Source: Peribacillus frigoritolerans (GTDB lineage Bacteria > Bacillota > Bacilli > Bacillales > DSM-1321). Taken from it: 64,000 bases of DNA. Positions 26,213-34,911 of the stretch are shown here, piece after piece. The stretch lies in the NCBI RefSeq assembly GCF_040250305.1, contig NZ_CP158190.1, positions 3,194,001-3,258,000 on the forward strand, given 5' to 3'. The notes beneath the pieces were generated by a model. The model did not search any database. It worked only from the letters and a program-made list of their open reading frames with translations, and was not told the DNA's origin. A program made the translations under genes and the position numbers. Position 1 is the first letter of the stretch. Each line of letters opens with the position of its first letter.

Positions 26213-27175
26213 CTACTCCCTCAACATCAATTGGAACGGACCTTCGCCGACTTTTATCGTTTTTTTAACATCGACTGTTTCAGCATCCATTACATACACT
26301 TCATCACTATCATATCCCGCCACGACCACATCTTCATTGAAGTTCGCCATTTCAAAGGGGTTGACGCCGACCACTTTGCTTTTCACTTCCTCATATTGAT
26401 CATTCAATTTATATAAGGAGCTTGTACCATGACTAAGGACAAATATGCCTTCAGCATTCTCCAGGAACTTTATCGGCATGGTGGGGGCCTTCAGCTTCTT
26501 CTTCAACTCTCCTGTTTTTGCCGAATAAATATATAGATCTTCTTCCACTTGGTCCCCATCACCGTGTCCTCCGATCCATATTTCATCCTTTTCTTCCCTT
26601 AATAATGTGCCAGTGCTGGAACTATGTACGGGAAATTCGAAATCGACCTTTTTCGTTTCAAGATTTATCACTGAACATTTGGTATCACCAAAATTAATAA
26701 CATACAAACGATTCGCTTGCTCTCCTTGAAGAACGGTCAAGGGGCTTTTACCAACCTTGACAATATCCTGTTCCTCCCCATCAGCATTTAAAAAATAAAT
26801 GGAATGATTCGCTTGATTGACCGCCACGATGCTTTTTCCATCACGTAACAACTGCATATTGACGATTCCTTTCCCAATTTCCCAACTGTTTATCAGTTTT
26901 CCTGCTGATAATGAGTAAACTTGGACTTTTTTCATCTCTTTTCCATAAAGCAGGATAGTATCTTTGTCTGCCAGGAGCAGGGCTCCGGTAAATGGTTCTG
27001 AAATATCCCATTTTGCAAATGGATGATAGTTTTCATCTATAAAAGTCAGAGAAGTATCCTTGATATTGACAGTTGCCAGGAAAGGTTCACTTTTATTGAT
27101 TTTAGTAAATGCATTACCGCTATTACACCCAGTAAGCAGTACGATGGCAAGAAAAAGCCCAATGCCCCACTTCAT
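26213..27175 (-). CDS. Lipoprotein with YncE-like beta-propeller
   Basis: 320 aa. Signal peptide with lipobox LTGC (C17). The mature protein is made of repeated four-stranded blades, each with hydrophobic strand pairs: DTSLTFIDENYHPFAKWDI, NSWEIGKGIVNMQLLRDG, ANHSIYFLNADGE, EQANRLYVINFG, ATVDVKK-type ends. YncE/YVTN-type propellers are extracellular scaffolds or binding proteins with no fixed activity. It is the first gene of an operon with a response regulator, kinase and FixH-like lipoprotein, so a role as ligand binder for the sensor is plausible. ATG 27175 follows AAGGAGCTT. Confidence 0.82.
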   Translation of the reverse strand: MKWGIGLFLAIVLLTGCNSGNAFTKINKSEPFLATVNIKDTSLTFIDENYHPFAKWDISEPFTGALLLADKDTILLYGKEMKKVQVYSLSAGKLINSWEIGKGIVNMQLLRDGKSIVAVNQANHSIYFLNADGEEQDIVKVGKSPLTVLQGEQANRLYVINFGDTKCSVINLETKKVDFEFPVHSSSTGTLLREEKDEIWIGGHGDGDQVEEDLYIYSAKTGELKKKLKAPTMPIKFLENAEGIFVLSHGTSSLYKLNDQYEEVKSKVVGVNPFEMANFNEDVVVAGYDSDEVYVMDAETVDVKKTIKVGEGPFQLMLRE

Positions 27176-27293
27176 ATTTTAAGCTCCTTATTCATTAAAT
27201 ATCTATTTTTTAAAAATTTTAACAATGATTTGTGAAAAAAGTATGAAGCGGATAAGAATATTTGCTTACAAGCATCCGTATCACACTCGGAAA

Positions 27294-27560
27294 TCATAAT
27301 CTTTCCAATTCAGTGATATAGAGCATGACGATCGCATTTTTCATTTCTTCTGAAAGCGTAGATTCCATCACGCGTTTAATGCAGAGGTAAAATTTCTCCA
27401 ATACTGGTTTTCGGGCACGGGGATGGGCATTTTCATCCAAAAGCTCACGGCGGATGAGTTCCGACAAAACTTCCCTTCCACCTCCATCGGTCACCTTACG
27501 ATTGTTCCATATGCTTAAATAAGCCACCAGTAATTCTTCTTGCCTGATATTTTCTTTCAT
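27294..27560 (-). CDS. Small hypothetical protein
   Basis: 88 aa, not recognised. Predicted all-helical: IRQEELLVAYLSIWNN, REVLSELIRRELLDE, PVLEKFYLCIKRVMESTLS, EMKNAIVMLYITELERL. It has no signal peptide or membrane segment. ATG 27560 lies after GAAGGGAT and is preferred over longer in-frame starts that lack a site and would run into the divergent zinc-ribbon gene. It is divergent from that gene with about 110 bp between starts. The helical pattern could fit a small DNA- or protein-binding regulator, but nothing shows this directly. Confidence 0.6.
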   Translation of the reverse strand: MKENIRQEELLVAYLSIWNNRKVTDGGGREVLSELIRRELLDENAHPRARKPVLEKFYLCIKRVMESTLSEEMKNAIVMLYITELERL

Positions 27561-27670
27561 AGTATCCCTTCCATCCATTACTAATTCATACATATTATTG
27601 ATCAAGTTCGTAAAGACTATCTTAATAATACGATCACGCTTTTTAAAATTCAAAAAAAGGAGTGAGTACA

Positions 27671-27913
27671 GTGTCTCAAGTATACCGCTGTCCGAATTGC
27701 CGGACAAATAAATCTCGCTTCAATCTCATTCAGCAAGTAGCAACCCCCGTTAAAAAGGATCCGCAATCCGGTGAGATTGTTGAACAATATTCGAACGATT
27801 CCCTTCAGCCGTTCCATCTAGCATATAATGGTCCTGAAGTTCGGGTGCAATGTGCTGCGTGCGGATTAATAGAAGACGAAAAGACATTTGCCGCCTTTGG
27901 AATGCAAGAATAA
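27671..27913 (+). CDS. Small zinc-ribbon-like protein
   Basis: 80 aa. Two CxxC knuckles, CPNC near residue 8 and CAAC near residue 63, separated by about 50 residues, suggest one zinc site. The middle segment [29 protein letters not shown] is well formed but unfamiliar. GTG 27671 lies 8 nt after GGAG; a GTG at 27662 would overlap that site. A strong terminator follows directly. Function is unknown. Confidence 0.7.
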   Translation: MSQVYRCPNCRTNKSRFNLIQQVATPVKKDPQSGEIVEQYSNDSLQPFHLAYNGPEVRVQCAACGLIEDEKTFAAFGMQE

Positions 27914-27915
27914 AA

Positions 27916-27950
27916 ATGGTCAGACCCACAAATGGGTCTGACCATTTTTT
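27916..27950. terminator. Terminator after the zinc-ribbon gene
   Basis: ATGGTCAGACCCA and TGGGTCTGACCAT form a perfect 13-bp stem, followed by six T. It lies between convergent genes. Confidence 0.92.
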
Positions 27951-28117
27951 CAATCTTTTCCCACCGACATCTTAGCCCGGTCTATGGCAATTGGAATGGC
28001 TTTTCCATCCTCATATCCTTCATCCAATAATGCATTCGCGATTTCTATAGCCTTTTCCCTGACATCTTTATCTAGATTCTTCATCGAATTTGGGTAATCG
28101 TTCTTATTCCATGGCAT
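27950..28117 (-). CDS. YdaT-like small protein
   Basis: 55 aa: MPWNKNDYPNSMKNLDKDVR, KAIEIANALLDEGYEDGKAI, PIAIDRAKMSVGKD. The pattern MPW..NDYP.S.KNL....R.KAI.IANA...EGYE.G.AIPIA is that of YdaT in B. subtilis, a general stress protein; this copy is shorter and stops soon after the core. ATG 28117 follows AAGGAGGCGG. It is convergent with the zinc-ribbon gene, sharing its terminator region. Confidence 0.8.
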   Translation of the reverse strand: MPWNKNDYPNSMKNLDKDVREKAIEIANALLDEGYEDGKAIPIAIDRAKMSVGKD

Positions 28118-28182
28118 TAATACCGCCTCCTTGATAAGAAAGTCTTCTTATATGTTTCCCTTCTTTTATGGGCGGTAAACGT

Positions 28183-29109
28183 TTATCGGGCCGCTCTCGC
28201 TTCCAAAGCTTGCAACTGACCGATCAACATTTCCTTATCCAACTTTTCCCCGATTATGACGATATTCAATGGCATTTTCATCATTTCATTCATATACATC
28301 GGCATTCCGTAGGAGTATTGAAATAAATGGGGGTATTGTGAATGTGTAAAGGAAATGTATCCTTTCATTCTATATACCGTTTCCGGCAGGGACCTAAGCC
28401 ACTCTTCAAAGTCGGTTTGTGCCACGGCACCTTCAAATGTATGAACGACTGCAGTTAAATGCAAATGGTCATGTACATCAAGCTTTTGATGGCCATTTTG
28501 CCGATTTCTTTGCATCCCTTGCAATGATTTCAAGGAAACGTCCGCATACTCCGTCAATAAACATACAGCATCCGTATTCAGCGCCTGTATCGTATATATC
28601 AGCTGTGCGGCCTCCATCTCACTTACTAAATCCGCTTTATTCAATAGTATGAAATCGGCATGGTGGATTTGCTCGGCAAGCAACTGTCGAAGCTGCGGAG
28701 ACAGTTCCTCGCGATCGCGCCACCTTAATAAATCGACCACCGTGATAATCCCTTTATACTCCAGCCTTTTGGCGAAAATCGGTGACATGATGCCGTCCAA
28801 TACTTCAACTGGATGAGCAGCGCCCGTCGTTTCAATATAAACCGCATCCAGGTCATTTTCGGTTAGCAATTCATGAAGCTGAACCTCCAGTTTATCTTGA
28901 ATTGTGCAGCAGATGCACCCGTCAAACAACTCCTTCAGAGGCACCCCATCACCAATGAGTCCGCTGTCAACCGATACACTGCCGAGCTCATTTAAAAGCA
29001 CGGCCACTTTTCTGCCCGCGTCACTTTCCTGCTTTAATATATTTCGAAGAAGCGTCGTTTTCCCGCTGCCGAGAAAGCCGCCCAATATGTACACTTCGGT
29101 TGTTTTCAT
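28183..29109 (-). CDS. COG0523 (G3E family) GTPase, metal chaperone-like
   Basis: 308 aa. Walker A GGFLGSGKTT (residues 10-19), the COG0523 metal-binding CxCC motif at C65-I-C67-C68, Walker B-like ETTGAAHP, and NKADL for guanine recognition. The C-terminal CobW domain follows (HLHLTAVVHTFEG, SLPETVYRMKGYISF). COG0523 proteins deliver metals such as zinc, cobalt or iron using GTP. A His-rich stretch seen in many zinc members is only short here (DVHDHLHL). No zinc uptake genes are adjacent. ATG 29109 follows AGGAGCAG. Confidence 0.88.
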   Translation of the reverse strand: MKTTEVYILGGFLGSGKTTLLRNILKQESDAGRKVAVLLNELGSVSVDSGLIGDGVPLKELFDGCICCTIQDKLEVQLHELLTENDLDAVYIETTGAAHPVEVLDGIMSPIFAKRLEYKGIITVVDLLRWRDREELSPQLRQLLAEQIHHADFILLNKADLVSEMEAAQLIYTIQALNTDAVCLLTEYADVSLKSLQGMQRNRQNGHQKLDVHDHLHLTAVVHTFEGAVAQTDFEEWLRSLPETVYRMKGYISFTHSQYPHLFQYSYGMPMYMNEMMKMPLNIVIIGEKLDKEMLIGQLQALEARAAR

Positions 29110-29199
29110 TCTTATCTGCTCCTATGATCCGGTTAAATTCGATTCGGTTAAATTTTATCATACTTATCTTACTAAAGCACTTGCCGGATTCACAAAAAA

Positions 29200-29219
29200 A
29201 ACAGCCCGTAAGCTGGTTT
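29200..29219. repeat. Hairpin flank 1 of the triple insertion
   Basis: AACAGCCCGTAAGCTGGTTT, an imperfect hairpin related to those at 29826-29847 and 30134-30155. Confidence 0.7.
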
Positions 29220-29517
29220 CAGACATAGACAAAGTCGAAGAAAAGCGAGTTCGACTGAGGTTTTTTATTTAAAAACGTCCAGTCGATTTCAGAAATCCGC
29301 TCCCTTTCCGCCGACTGTCTGCCGAGCCTCCTCGACGAAAGCGTCTGTGGGGTCTCGGCTAGCCAGTTATTCGGCAGGAGTGTCGCAAATTTCTTCAATC
29401 CAATGAGGATTAGAGTATAAAACTATTAAGACCGGAGTACTATATTCGAGCGTTCGCGAGATTTTTTGACCTTCATCTCACTATTCGGACTCCGAACACC
29501 ATTTTGTTGCCAAACTG
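29220..29517 (+). mobile_element. Non-autonomous IS1182-related element, copy A
   Basis: 298 bp, no gene. Left end CAGACATAGACAAAG with a stem-loop (GTCGAAGAAAAGCGAGTTCGAC); core GATTTCAGAAATCCGCTCCC, TCTCGGCTAGCCAGTTATTC, GGCAGGAGTGTCGCAAATTT; right end GTTGCCAAACTG. The ends match the IS1182 remnant at 18.5 kb, but the transposase is replaced by about 100 bp. It abuts copies B and C in the same orientation. Confidence 0.8.
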
Positions 29518-29544
29518 AAATCACGGAGTCCATCTTCGTGGTTA
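29518..29544. repeat. Hairpin flank 2 (between copies A and B)
   Basis: AATCACG and CGTGGTT form the ends of a 27-bp hairpin-like spacer; it has diverged from the other three flanks. Confidence 0.6.
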
Positions 29545-29825
29545 CAGACTGTAGGCAAACTCTATGAAAACTCAGTTTGCCTACAGTGTTTTATTTAAAA
29601 AGTTCAGTTGATTTCAGAAATCTGCTCTCTTTCCGCCGACTGTCTGACACGCCTCATCGGCGCAAGCTCCTATGGTGTCTCGGCTAGCCAGTTATTCGGC
29701 AGGAGTGTCGCAAATTTCTTCAATCCAATGAAGATTAGAGGAAAAAACCATTAAGGATAATCTGGTCTTGTTTTAAAATCATGGTTCGAGATGAGACCAT
29801 TCCGAACGCTTTTGACTGCAAAATG
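29545..29825 (+). mobile_element. Non-autonomous IS1182-related element, copy B
   Basis: 281 bp. Left end CAGACTGTAGGCAAAC with a long stem-loop to GTTTGCCTACAGTG; the core is as in copy A with point changes (TCTGCTCTCTTTCCGCCGAC, CTCGGCTAGCCAGTTATTC); right end GACTGCAAAATG. The segment GGATAATCTGGTCTTGTTTT is shared with copy C. Confidence 0.8.
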
Positions 29826-29847
29826 AAACAAGCCGGATGGCTTGTTT
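29826..29847. repeat. Hairpin flank 3 (between copies B and C)
   Basis: AAACAAGCC-GGATGG-CTTGTTT, a near-perfect 22-bp hairpin related to flanks 1 and 4. Confidence 0.75.
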
Positions 29848-30133
29848 CAGAATGAAGATAAACTCGAAGAAAAGCGAGTTCGACTGCAGTTTTTTATTTA
29901 ATAATGTCCAGTCGATTTCAGAAATCCGCTCCCTTTCCGCCGACTGTCTGCCAAGCCTCTTCGGCGCAAGCGCCTGTGGTGTCTCGGCTAGCCAGTTATT
30001 CGGCAGGAGTGTCGCAAATTTCTTCAATCCAATAAGGATTACAGGAAAAAACCATTAAGGATAATCTGGTCTTGTTTTTTAAAATCCTGGTTAGGGATGA
30101 GACCATTCCGACTTCCCTTTTGTCGACAAATTG
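29848..30133 (+). mobile_element. Non-autonomous IS1182-related element, copy C
   Basis: 286 bp. Left end CAGAATGAAGATAAACTCG with stem-loop GAAGAAAAGCGAGTTCGACTG; core as in A and B (GCAAGCGCCTGTGGTGTCTC, GCTAGCCAGTTATTCGGC); right end TTTTGTCGACAAATTG, very close to the right end of the 18.5-kb IS (TTTTGTCTACAAACTG). Confidence 0.8.
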
Positions 30134-30155
30134 AACCAAGCCCGTAAACTGGTTT
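30134..30155 (-). terminator. mtnD terminator, hairpin flank 4
   Basis: Minus strand AAACCAGTTTACGGGCTTGGTT lies 12 bp past the mtnD stop. It is the likely original terminator into which the three elements were inserted. Confidence 0.65.
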
Positions 30156-30167
30156 TTCAACACTGAT

Positions 30168-30701
30168 TCATGCTTGAACTTCGTCTTTTTCGTAAATCGG
30201 CACCCATCCTGCCGCTGTAACGAAAATGCGGACAGCAACAGTTTTCCTATCTTCTGCAAGCGTAAAATAATGTCTTGTTGATTCTGGTACACTAATAAGA
30301 TCACCTGGATTAAGGCGCACATCAAACCACTGTTTATCCTTGCCTTCGATGGCAAAGATACTCGTTCCGCCTGCTATGAAACGCACTTCATCATCTTCAT
30401 GGTGATGTTCCTGCTTAAAGTTTTCAAGCATTTGATCCAAGTTCGGATTCGCATCGGATAATGTGATGATATCATGCGCTTTATAGCCTCTTCTTTCGGA
30501 GATTTCCGCTATCTCTGATTGGAATGCTACTAGGATTTCCTCCTTGTCAGCATCTGTTAGATCGTATTTTTCCACGAGATGGGCCGGTAATTTAGAAATG
30601 TCCCACTGCTCATAAATAACCCCTTGTGTTTCTAAAAATCCTTTTACCTGTTCACCGTTTTCAATAACCTCGTTTGTTTCATGGAATCTGATCGTCGCCA
30701 T
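30168..30701 (-). CDS. mtnD: Acireductone dioxygenase
   Basis: Oxidises acireductone to 4-methylthio-2-oxobutanoate and formate (iron form), the last ring step of methionine salvage. 177 aa cupin. Metal ligands are visible in EHHHEDDEVRF (three histidine/glutamate positions) and the distal histidine in PESTRHYFTL. The N-terminus ATIRFHETNEVIENGEQV and VIYEQWDI match MtnD. Start ATG 30701 (or the ATG just before it, 30704) after AGGAGG. It is the last gene of mtnW-X-B-D, 21 bp after mtnB. Confidence 0.95.
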   Translation of the reverse strand: MATIRFHETNEVIENGEQVKGFLETQGVIYEQWDISKLPAHLVEKYDLTDADKEEILVAFQSEIAEISERRGYKAHDIITLSDANPNLDQMLENFKQEHHHEDDEVRFIAGGTSIFAIEGKDKQWFDVRLNPGDLISVPESTRHYFTLAEDRKTVAVRIFVTAAGWVPIYEKDEVQA

Positions 30702-30725
30702 CATTCATTCCTCCTCTATGAGTGT

Positions 30726-31355
30726 TTATCTTAAAGAACCCGCAAACGCCTTTTGTTGATTAAGCAACAGTTGATATTGAAATAAAAATTCGCAAGCTTC
30801 AAGTATTCTCTTTGCTTCGAGTCCGCTTTTACCCCAAACCGTAATACCATGATTGCGGATCAGCACGGCGCCAGAGTCTTCTTCGACATGTGGCTCGAAC
30901 TTATCGGATAACAGCGGAATGTCAGCATGATTATATATGATTGGAATCCGAAGTTCCGAATCTTCATCCCACCGACCGGTTGCTTTAATGATTTCATGAT
31001 TACGAAAAGAAACTTGGCCTTCATCTCCGTACAATTCGGATATCACATTATTTTCAACTGTATGGACATGGAGTACACAGTTCGCATTCGTTTTCCGGTA
31101 AATGACTGTATGAAGTAAAGTTTCGGCCGATGGTCTTAGGTTCGTTTCTTCAACTGGCTTTCCTTTTAAATCCACCAGTAAAAAGTCCGAATCCGATTGC
31201 TTCCTTTTATCCTTACCGCTTGCCGTAATATAAAAGAAAGGGCTTTTGGGCTCCCGAATGGACAAGTTCCCGCTAGTTCCCATAAACCAATCCCTTTCGG
31301 CCAGTTCAGCTTTAATGTCTGCCAGCTCCTGCCATTCTTTAGAATGATTGTTCAC
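30726..31355 (-). CDS. mtnB: Methylthioribulose-1-phosphate dehydratase
   Basis: Dehydrates methylthioribulose-1-phosphate to diketo-methylthiopentyl phosphate. 209 aa class II aldolase/adducin fold; the zinc histidines lie in VLHVHTVEN and [10 protein letters not shown], and GTSGNLSIR and [11 protein letters not shown] are the substrate-side motifs. It begins with GTG 31355, overlapping the mtnX stop by 4 bp (GTGA), so the genes are coupled. Confidence 0.95.
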   Translation of the reverse strand: MNNHSKEWQELADIKAELAERDWFMGTSGNLSIREPKSPFFYITASGKDKRKQSDSDFLLVDLKGKPVEETNLRPSAETLLHTVIYRKTNANCVLHVHTVENNVISELYGDEGQVSFRNHEIIKATGRWDEDSELRIPIIYNHADIPLLSDKFEPHVEEDSGAVLIRNHGITVWGKSGLEAKRILEACEFLFQYQLLLNQQKAFAGSLR

Positions 31356-32011
31356 GCTTTAACCACCTTCTGCTGCTTTAAAATATCAATTACATCAAAA
31401 AACGTTTCAAATCCTTGATGTGGAATCCCTTCCCTATCGCATTTTTCAAGCAGTATGTCACGGGCTATGACAAAATCGGCCTGTTTTGCAGCTTCAAAAT
31501 CCGTTACCGAATCTCCAATAACGAATTTAAAATCTTCCGCACCCGTAATTTCCCTCATAATGGATGGCTTGCAGCAACCGCAATCATTATTACATTGATC
31601 ATCACAAGTATGTGGCCACTCAATATAAATCTTTTCCTTATCAAAAAATGCATGGTTGCAATAAACGGACTCTGTTGGCAAGATATCATTTAAAAGCGGT
31701 GCAATGAAAAAATCCATGCCCCCGCTTACAATATATAAAGGGATGTTGGCTTGTTTCGTATACTCAACGAATTCATAAAACCCTGGACGAATGCCGGCCG
31801 TCTTTCTTACATATTGGATGATGTCATCCTTCAAGCCGCTATCAAGCAGGGAAAACATATCCCCTACTCCTGAAGATATACTGATTTTTTGCTGAAGGAC
31901 ACCGTCTTTCAACGCTTCCCATTCCGGAGGCGCAAATTTCTTCATGATGGAAATGATATTATCCGTGTTGGTGATCGTTCCGTCAAAATCACAAAAGATG
32001 ATCGGTTTCAT
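31352..32011 (-). CDS. mtnX: 2-hydroxy-3-keto-5-methylthiopentenyl-1-phosphate phosphatase
   Basis: HAD-type phosphatase that makes acireductone for MtnD. 219 aa. Nucleophile motif [10 protein letters not shown] (D8, D10), motif [10 protein letters not shown], motif [13 protein letters not shown] cysteine-rich insertion, [12 protein letters not shown] near residues 135-147, is as in Bacillus MtnX. It follows mtnW by only 6 bp and overlaps mtnB. Confidence 0.95.
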   Translation of the reverse strand: MKPIIFCDFDGTITNTDNIISIMKKFAPPEWEALKDGVLQQKISISSGVGDMFSLLDSGLKDDIIQYVRKTAGIRPGFYEFVEYTKQANIPLYIVSGGMDFFIAPLLNDILPTESVYCNHAFFDKEKIYIEWPHTCDDQCNNDCGCCKPSIMREITGAEDFKFVIGDSVTDFEAAKQADFVIARDILLEKCDREGIPHQGFETFFDVIDILKQQKVVKA

Positions 32012-32017
32012 TATTTC

Positions 32018-33250
32018 TTATAGGCCTCCCCATAACACAAGAGCTTTTTTTAGTGTTTCATTCTCGAGCGCCGCTTCAGATAGGTCCTTTCCTGCCAGTA
32101 CGGCTTCTACAGCAGAACGGAAAGCCTTTGCCCCGCCCTCTGCTCCATCAGGATGCCCATGAATTCCACCTCCGGCATTAATCACACTATCGATTCCAAA
32201 ATCCTTGATTAGGTCCGGAACCATGCCCGGATGAATGCCAGCAGAAGGAACAGGGAAGGCTTTTTTCCATGAAAGTTCATCTTTTGTCAGAGCTTCAGCA
32301 ATCGCCAAGGTTTCCTTTTTTTCAAGTGCGACACTTCCATAAGGGGATGGGAACAAGGATAAATCCGCACCTGATAACCTTACTAATTTACCAAGCAATA
32401 ATGGATAGCCGACCCCATAAAATGATGAAGCTGCCAATGCCCCGCTATATGCGGGGTGCGCCATGATCGGCAGCTTGATACGATCATGTTCACTCAAGGC
32501 CTGCAATACATCCAAACCATATGTATGAACGTTGAACAACAAGGCATCTGCCCCTGCATCAGCCGCTTGCTCTGCTTTATCCAATAATTCAAATGTTTTC
32601 CCTGATAGATTGACAGCATATAAAGTTCGGTGGCCAGTGGTTTCATAGACTTCATTCAATATTCTTTTTCCCGTTTTTATTCTATCGAAAAATGGAGTCA
32701 GGTCCTGGTCGAAGAGGATCTCATCATCTTTAACTAGGTCGACACCTCCTAATGCTTGTTGCCTCAGTTGCTCATTATGGAATGTTAGGTCTCTTCCTAA
32801 TACACCTTTAAAGATGCTCATCACCAGGGGCCGGTTATATACGCCAACCTTTTCCCTAATGCCTTCAATGCCAAATTGCGGCCCTGGAAAGGCTTTTTGA
32901 ATATCACCGACAAAATCCAAGTCGATAAGTTTTATTTCTCCATCCAATGAAAGTTTGCCGAAGACCGTCGTGAGGATTGCAGGTAAATCATTGGAGAAAT
33001 TCCTTGCCGGATAGGCAATTTTAATAAGCGAACGGTATGCTTTACGATTAAAGTAGCTGTTTGCCCTCTCTTCTTCAGAAAGTGGTGTCACCGATACGAC
33101 GCGTCCCTTATGTTTTTCCAGTTGTTTCTGGACCAAATGGGGCAGGTCCGTCCATGTTCCGACAGTCAATCCCAAGGCAATGCTCTCTGCTTTTTTCTCA
33201 TGATTTCCCTTAGAATCATGAATTAAATAAGTAGCGACTATCTCGCTCAT
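32018..33250 (-). CDS. mtnW: 2,3-diketo-5-methylthiopentyl-1-phosphate enolase (RuBisCO-like)
   Basis: Enolises DK-MTP-1-P ahead of MtnX. 410 aa form IV RuBisCO-like protein. [15 protein letters not shown] contains the lysine that is carbamylated and the metal-binding acidic pair; AHPAYSGAL and [16 protein letters not shown] are the phosphate-binding loops. The RuBisCO loop-6 lysine is not conserved in this class. It is the first gene of the leftward operon mtnW-X-B-D, behind SAM riboswitch 33353-33508. ATG 33250 follows AGGAGTG. Confidence 0.95.
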   Translation of the reverse strand: MSEIVATYLIHDSKGNHEKKAESIALGLTVGTWTDLPHLVQKQLEKHKGRVVSVTPLSEEERANSYFNRKAYRSLIKIAYPARNFSNDLPAILTTVFGKLSLDGEIKLIDLDFVGDIQKAFPGPQFGIEGIREKVGVYNRPLVMSIFKGVLGRDLTFHNEQLRQQALGGVDLVKDDEILFDQDLTPFFDRIKTGKRILNEVYETTGHRTLYAVNLSGKTFELLDKAEQAADAGADALLFNVHTYGLDVLQALSEHDRIKLPIMAHPAYSGALAASSFYGVGYPLLLGKLVRLSGADLSLFPSPYGSVALEKKETLAIAEALTKDELSWKKAFPVPSAGIHPGMVPDLIKDFGIDSVINAGGGIHGHPDGAEGGAKAFRSAVEAVLAGKDLSEAALENETLKKALVLWGGL

Positions 33251-33318
33251 TTGATCACTCCTATATCACGTTAGTAAACTCTCGATGTCATTAACCTGAA
33301 CTGGTCTCAAAATGGCAA

Positions 33319-33343
33319 AAGCCCCTTCATAAAGAAGAGGCTT
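33319..33343 (-). terminator. Terminator of the mtnW S-box leader
   Basis: Minus strand AAGCCTCTTC, loop TTTAT, GAAGGGGCTTTTGCC. It forms the off state of the leader. Confidence 0.85.
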
Positions 33344-33352
33344 AAAAAGCCA

Positions 33353-33508
33353 TCTTCTTATCTCCCAGCCATTGGCTGCAAGAATTAGCACCGTGCCTTG
33401 TGGATTTCAAGAAAAATCCGGCGAAGAATTCCGCCCCATTTTACAATGGAATTACGGTCGGTTGCTGGGCTTCATAGGGCTAGTCCCTCCACCTGCTCAA
33501 AATAAGAA
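33353..33508 (-). promoter_or_regulatory. SAM-I riboswitch upstream of mtnW
   Basis: Minus strand order: TTCTTAT (P1), GAGCAGGTGGAGGGACTAGC, CCTATGAAGCCCAGCAACCG, extended P3, GGCACGGTGCTAATTC, GGGAGATAAGAA closing P1. It carries the longer P3 arm also seen in the mtnK leader. Confidence 0.95.
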
Positions 33509-33563
33509 AACGCTGATATATAAATTTGCATCCAAGTATCGAAAGATTAAGAATTTATTTTGT

Positions 33564-33592
33564 ATTCTGACAGGTAATCCCTACTTTGTCAA
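33564..33592 (-). promoter_or_regulatory. Sigma-A promoter of mtnW-X-B-D
   Basis: Minus strand TTGACA (33592-33587), 17-bp spacer, CAGAAT (33569-33564). Confidence 0.7.
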
Positions 33593-33639
33593 TAAGTTTT
33601 AACTATTTAAGGGTGAATTAATCGGATATATCATTGTGG

Positions 33640-34812
33640 TTAAAATAATTTTAATCTACTTATCCGTTCCACAGCCTCTTTCAGCCGATCTTCCGAAGTC
33701 AGCAGCCCTACCCTGACGTATCCTTCGCCAAATTCACCGAATCCATTTCCTGCAGCAACAGCAACGTGGGCATGCGTTAATAAATAGTCTGCAAAACGCT
33801 CGGACGTAAAACCTTTAGGTACTTTGAGCCAGGCAAAAAATGATGCCGCAGGAGCTTTGACATCCCAGCCGATTGCCCTCAATCCCTCAATGAAAACATT
33901 CCTTCGCCCCTCGTACATCTGCACTAACTGCTCTACACAGCTCTGCGAGTCAAGCAAAGCGCTTGCCGCAGCTTCTTGTATCGCAGGGAAGAGACTCACA
34001 TAAAGATGGTCTTGTAATAGTTCAAGAGCTTCTATGACACTCTTATTCCCCACTGCGAAGCCGACTCTCCACCCTGCCATATTGTATGTTTTCGATAGTG
34101 TGTATATTTCTATTCCTATTTCCTTCGCTCCCTCTGACTGGAGAAAGCTTACCGGTTTTTTACCGTCGAATCCTATCGCTCCATAAGCGAAGTCGTGGAC
34201 CACACAAATTGAATGCTCTTTTGCAAAAGAGACGGTCTCATCAAAGAAACTTTCAGTTGCAGAAGCACCTGTGGGATTGTTCGGATAGTTCAAGAACATC
34301 ATTTTCGCTTTATCAAGTACTTCTTTATGTATGTCACTGTATTTTGGAAGGAAAACATTTTCTTCTGTCAAGGGCATGAACTCGGTCTTTGCCTGGGCTA
34401 AAACAACACCGGAAAGATAATCCGGATAGCCGGGATCCGGAACAAGGATCGTATCACCCGGATTCAATAAACACTGCGGCAGTTCGACAAGACCTGCCTT
34501 TCCCCCGAAGAGAATCGCCACTTCACTTTTCGGATCCAGCTTGACACCGTATTCACGTTCATAAAAGACGGCAGCAGCATCTTTTAAATATTGATGCCCC
34601 CGGAATGGCGAATATTTATGATTAATCGTTTTTTCAGCGGCAGACTGCAAGCTTTTTACGATATGGTCTGGTGTTGGCTGATCAGGGTTTCCCTGACCTA
34701 AATTAATGACATCATGTCCTTGCTCCGTGATGGCATTGACTTTTGCGACTAGTGAGGCAAAAAACTGCTTAGGCAGGTCCTGAAGCTGTCTGGATTTTTC
34801 GAATTGCACCAT
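33640..34812 (-). CDS. mtnE: Methionine salvage aminotransferase MtnE
   Basis: Transaminates 4-methylthio-2-oxobutanoate to methionine. 390 aa class I PLP aminotransferase. NPDQPTPDHI, FGGKAGLVELPQ, NYPNNPTG, the PLP lysine in TLSKTYNMAGWRVGF and the carboxylate-binding arginine in YVRVGLL are present. It is monocistronic and divergent from mtnU; the 100-bp spacer must hold both promoters. The neighbouring mtn genes fix its role among several similar aminotransferases. Confidence 0.93.
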   Translation of the reverse strand: MVQFEKSRQLQDLPKQFFASLVAKVNAITEQGHDVINLGQGNPDQPTPDHIVKSLQSAAEKTINHKYSPFRGHQYLKDAAAVFYEREYGVKLDPKSEVAILFGGKAGLVELPQCLLNPGDTILVPDPGYPDYLSGVVLAQAKTEFMPLTEENVFLPKYSDIHKEVLDKAKMMFLNYPNNPTGASATESFFDETVSFAKEHSICVVHDFAYGAIGFDGKKPVSFLQSEGAKEIGIEIYTLSKTYNMAGWRVGFAVGNKSVIEALELLQDHLYVSLFPAIQEAAASALLDSQSCVEQLVQMYEGRRNVFIEGLRAIGWDVKAPAASFFAWLKVPKGFTSERFADYLLTHAHVAVAAGNGFGEFGEGYVRVGLLTSEDRLKEAVERISRLKLF

Positions 34813-34911
34813 TTATACACCTTCTCTGAAATTTCTTGAAATTCTAGTCACAAATGATATATGTTTATCATAGTCTTGTAAAGCATTTTTTACATATGGG
34901 GGTTTTAAACG

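Noticed and set aside
29779..30355. Open frames crossing the 29-30 kb elements
   Set aside because: They run through repeat copies and antisense to mtnD, and no copy keeps the same frame.
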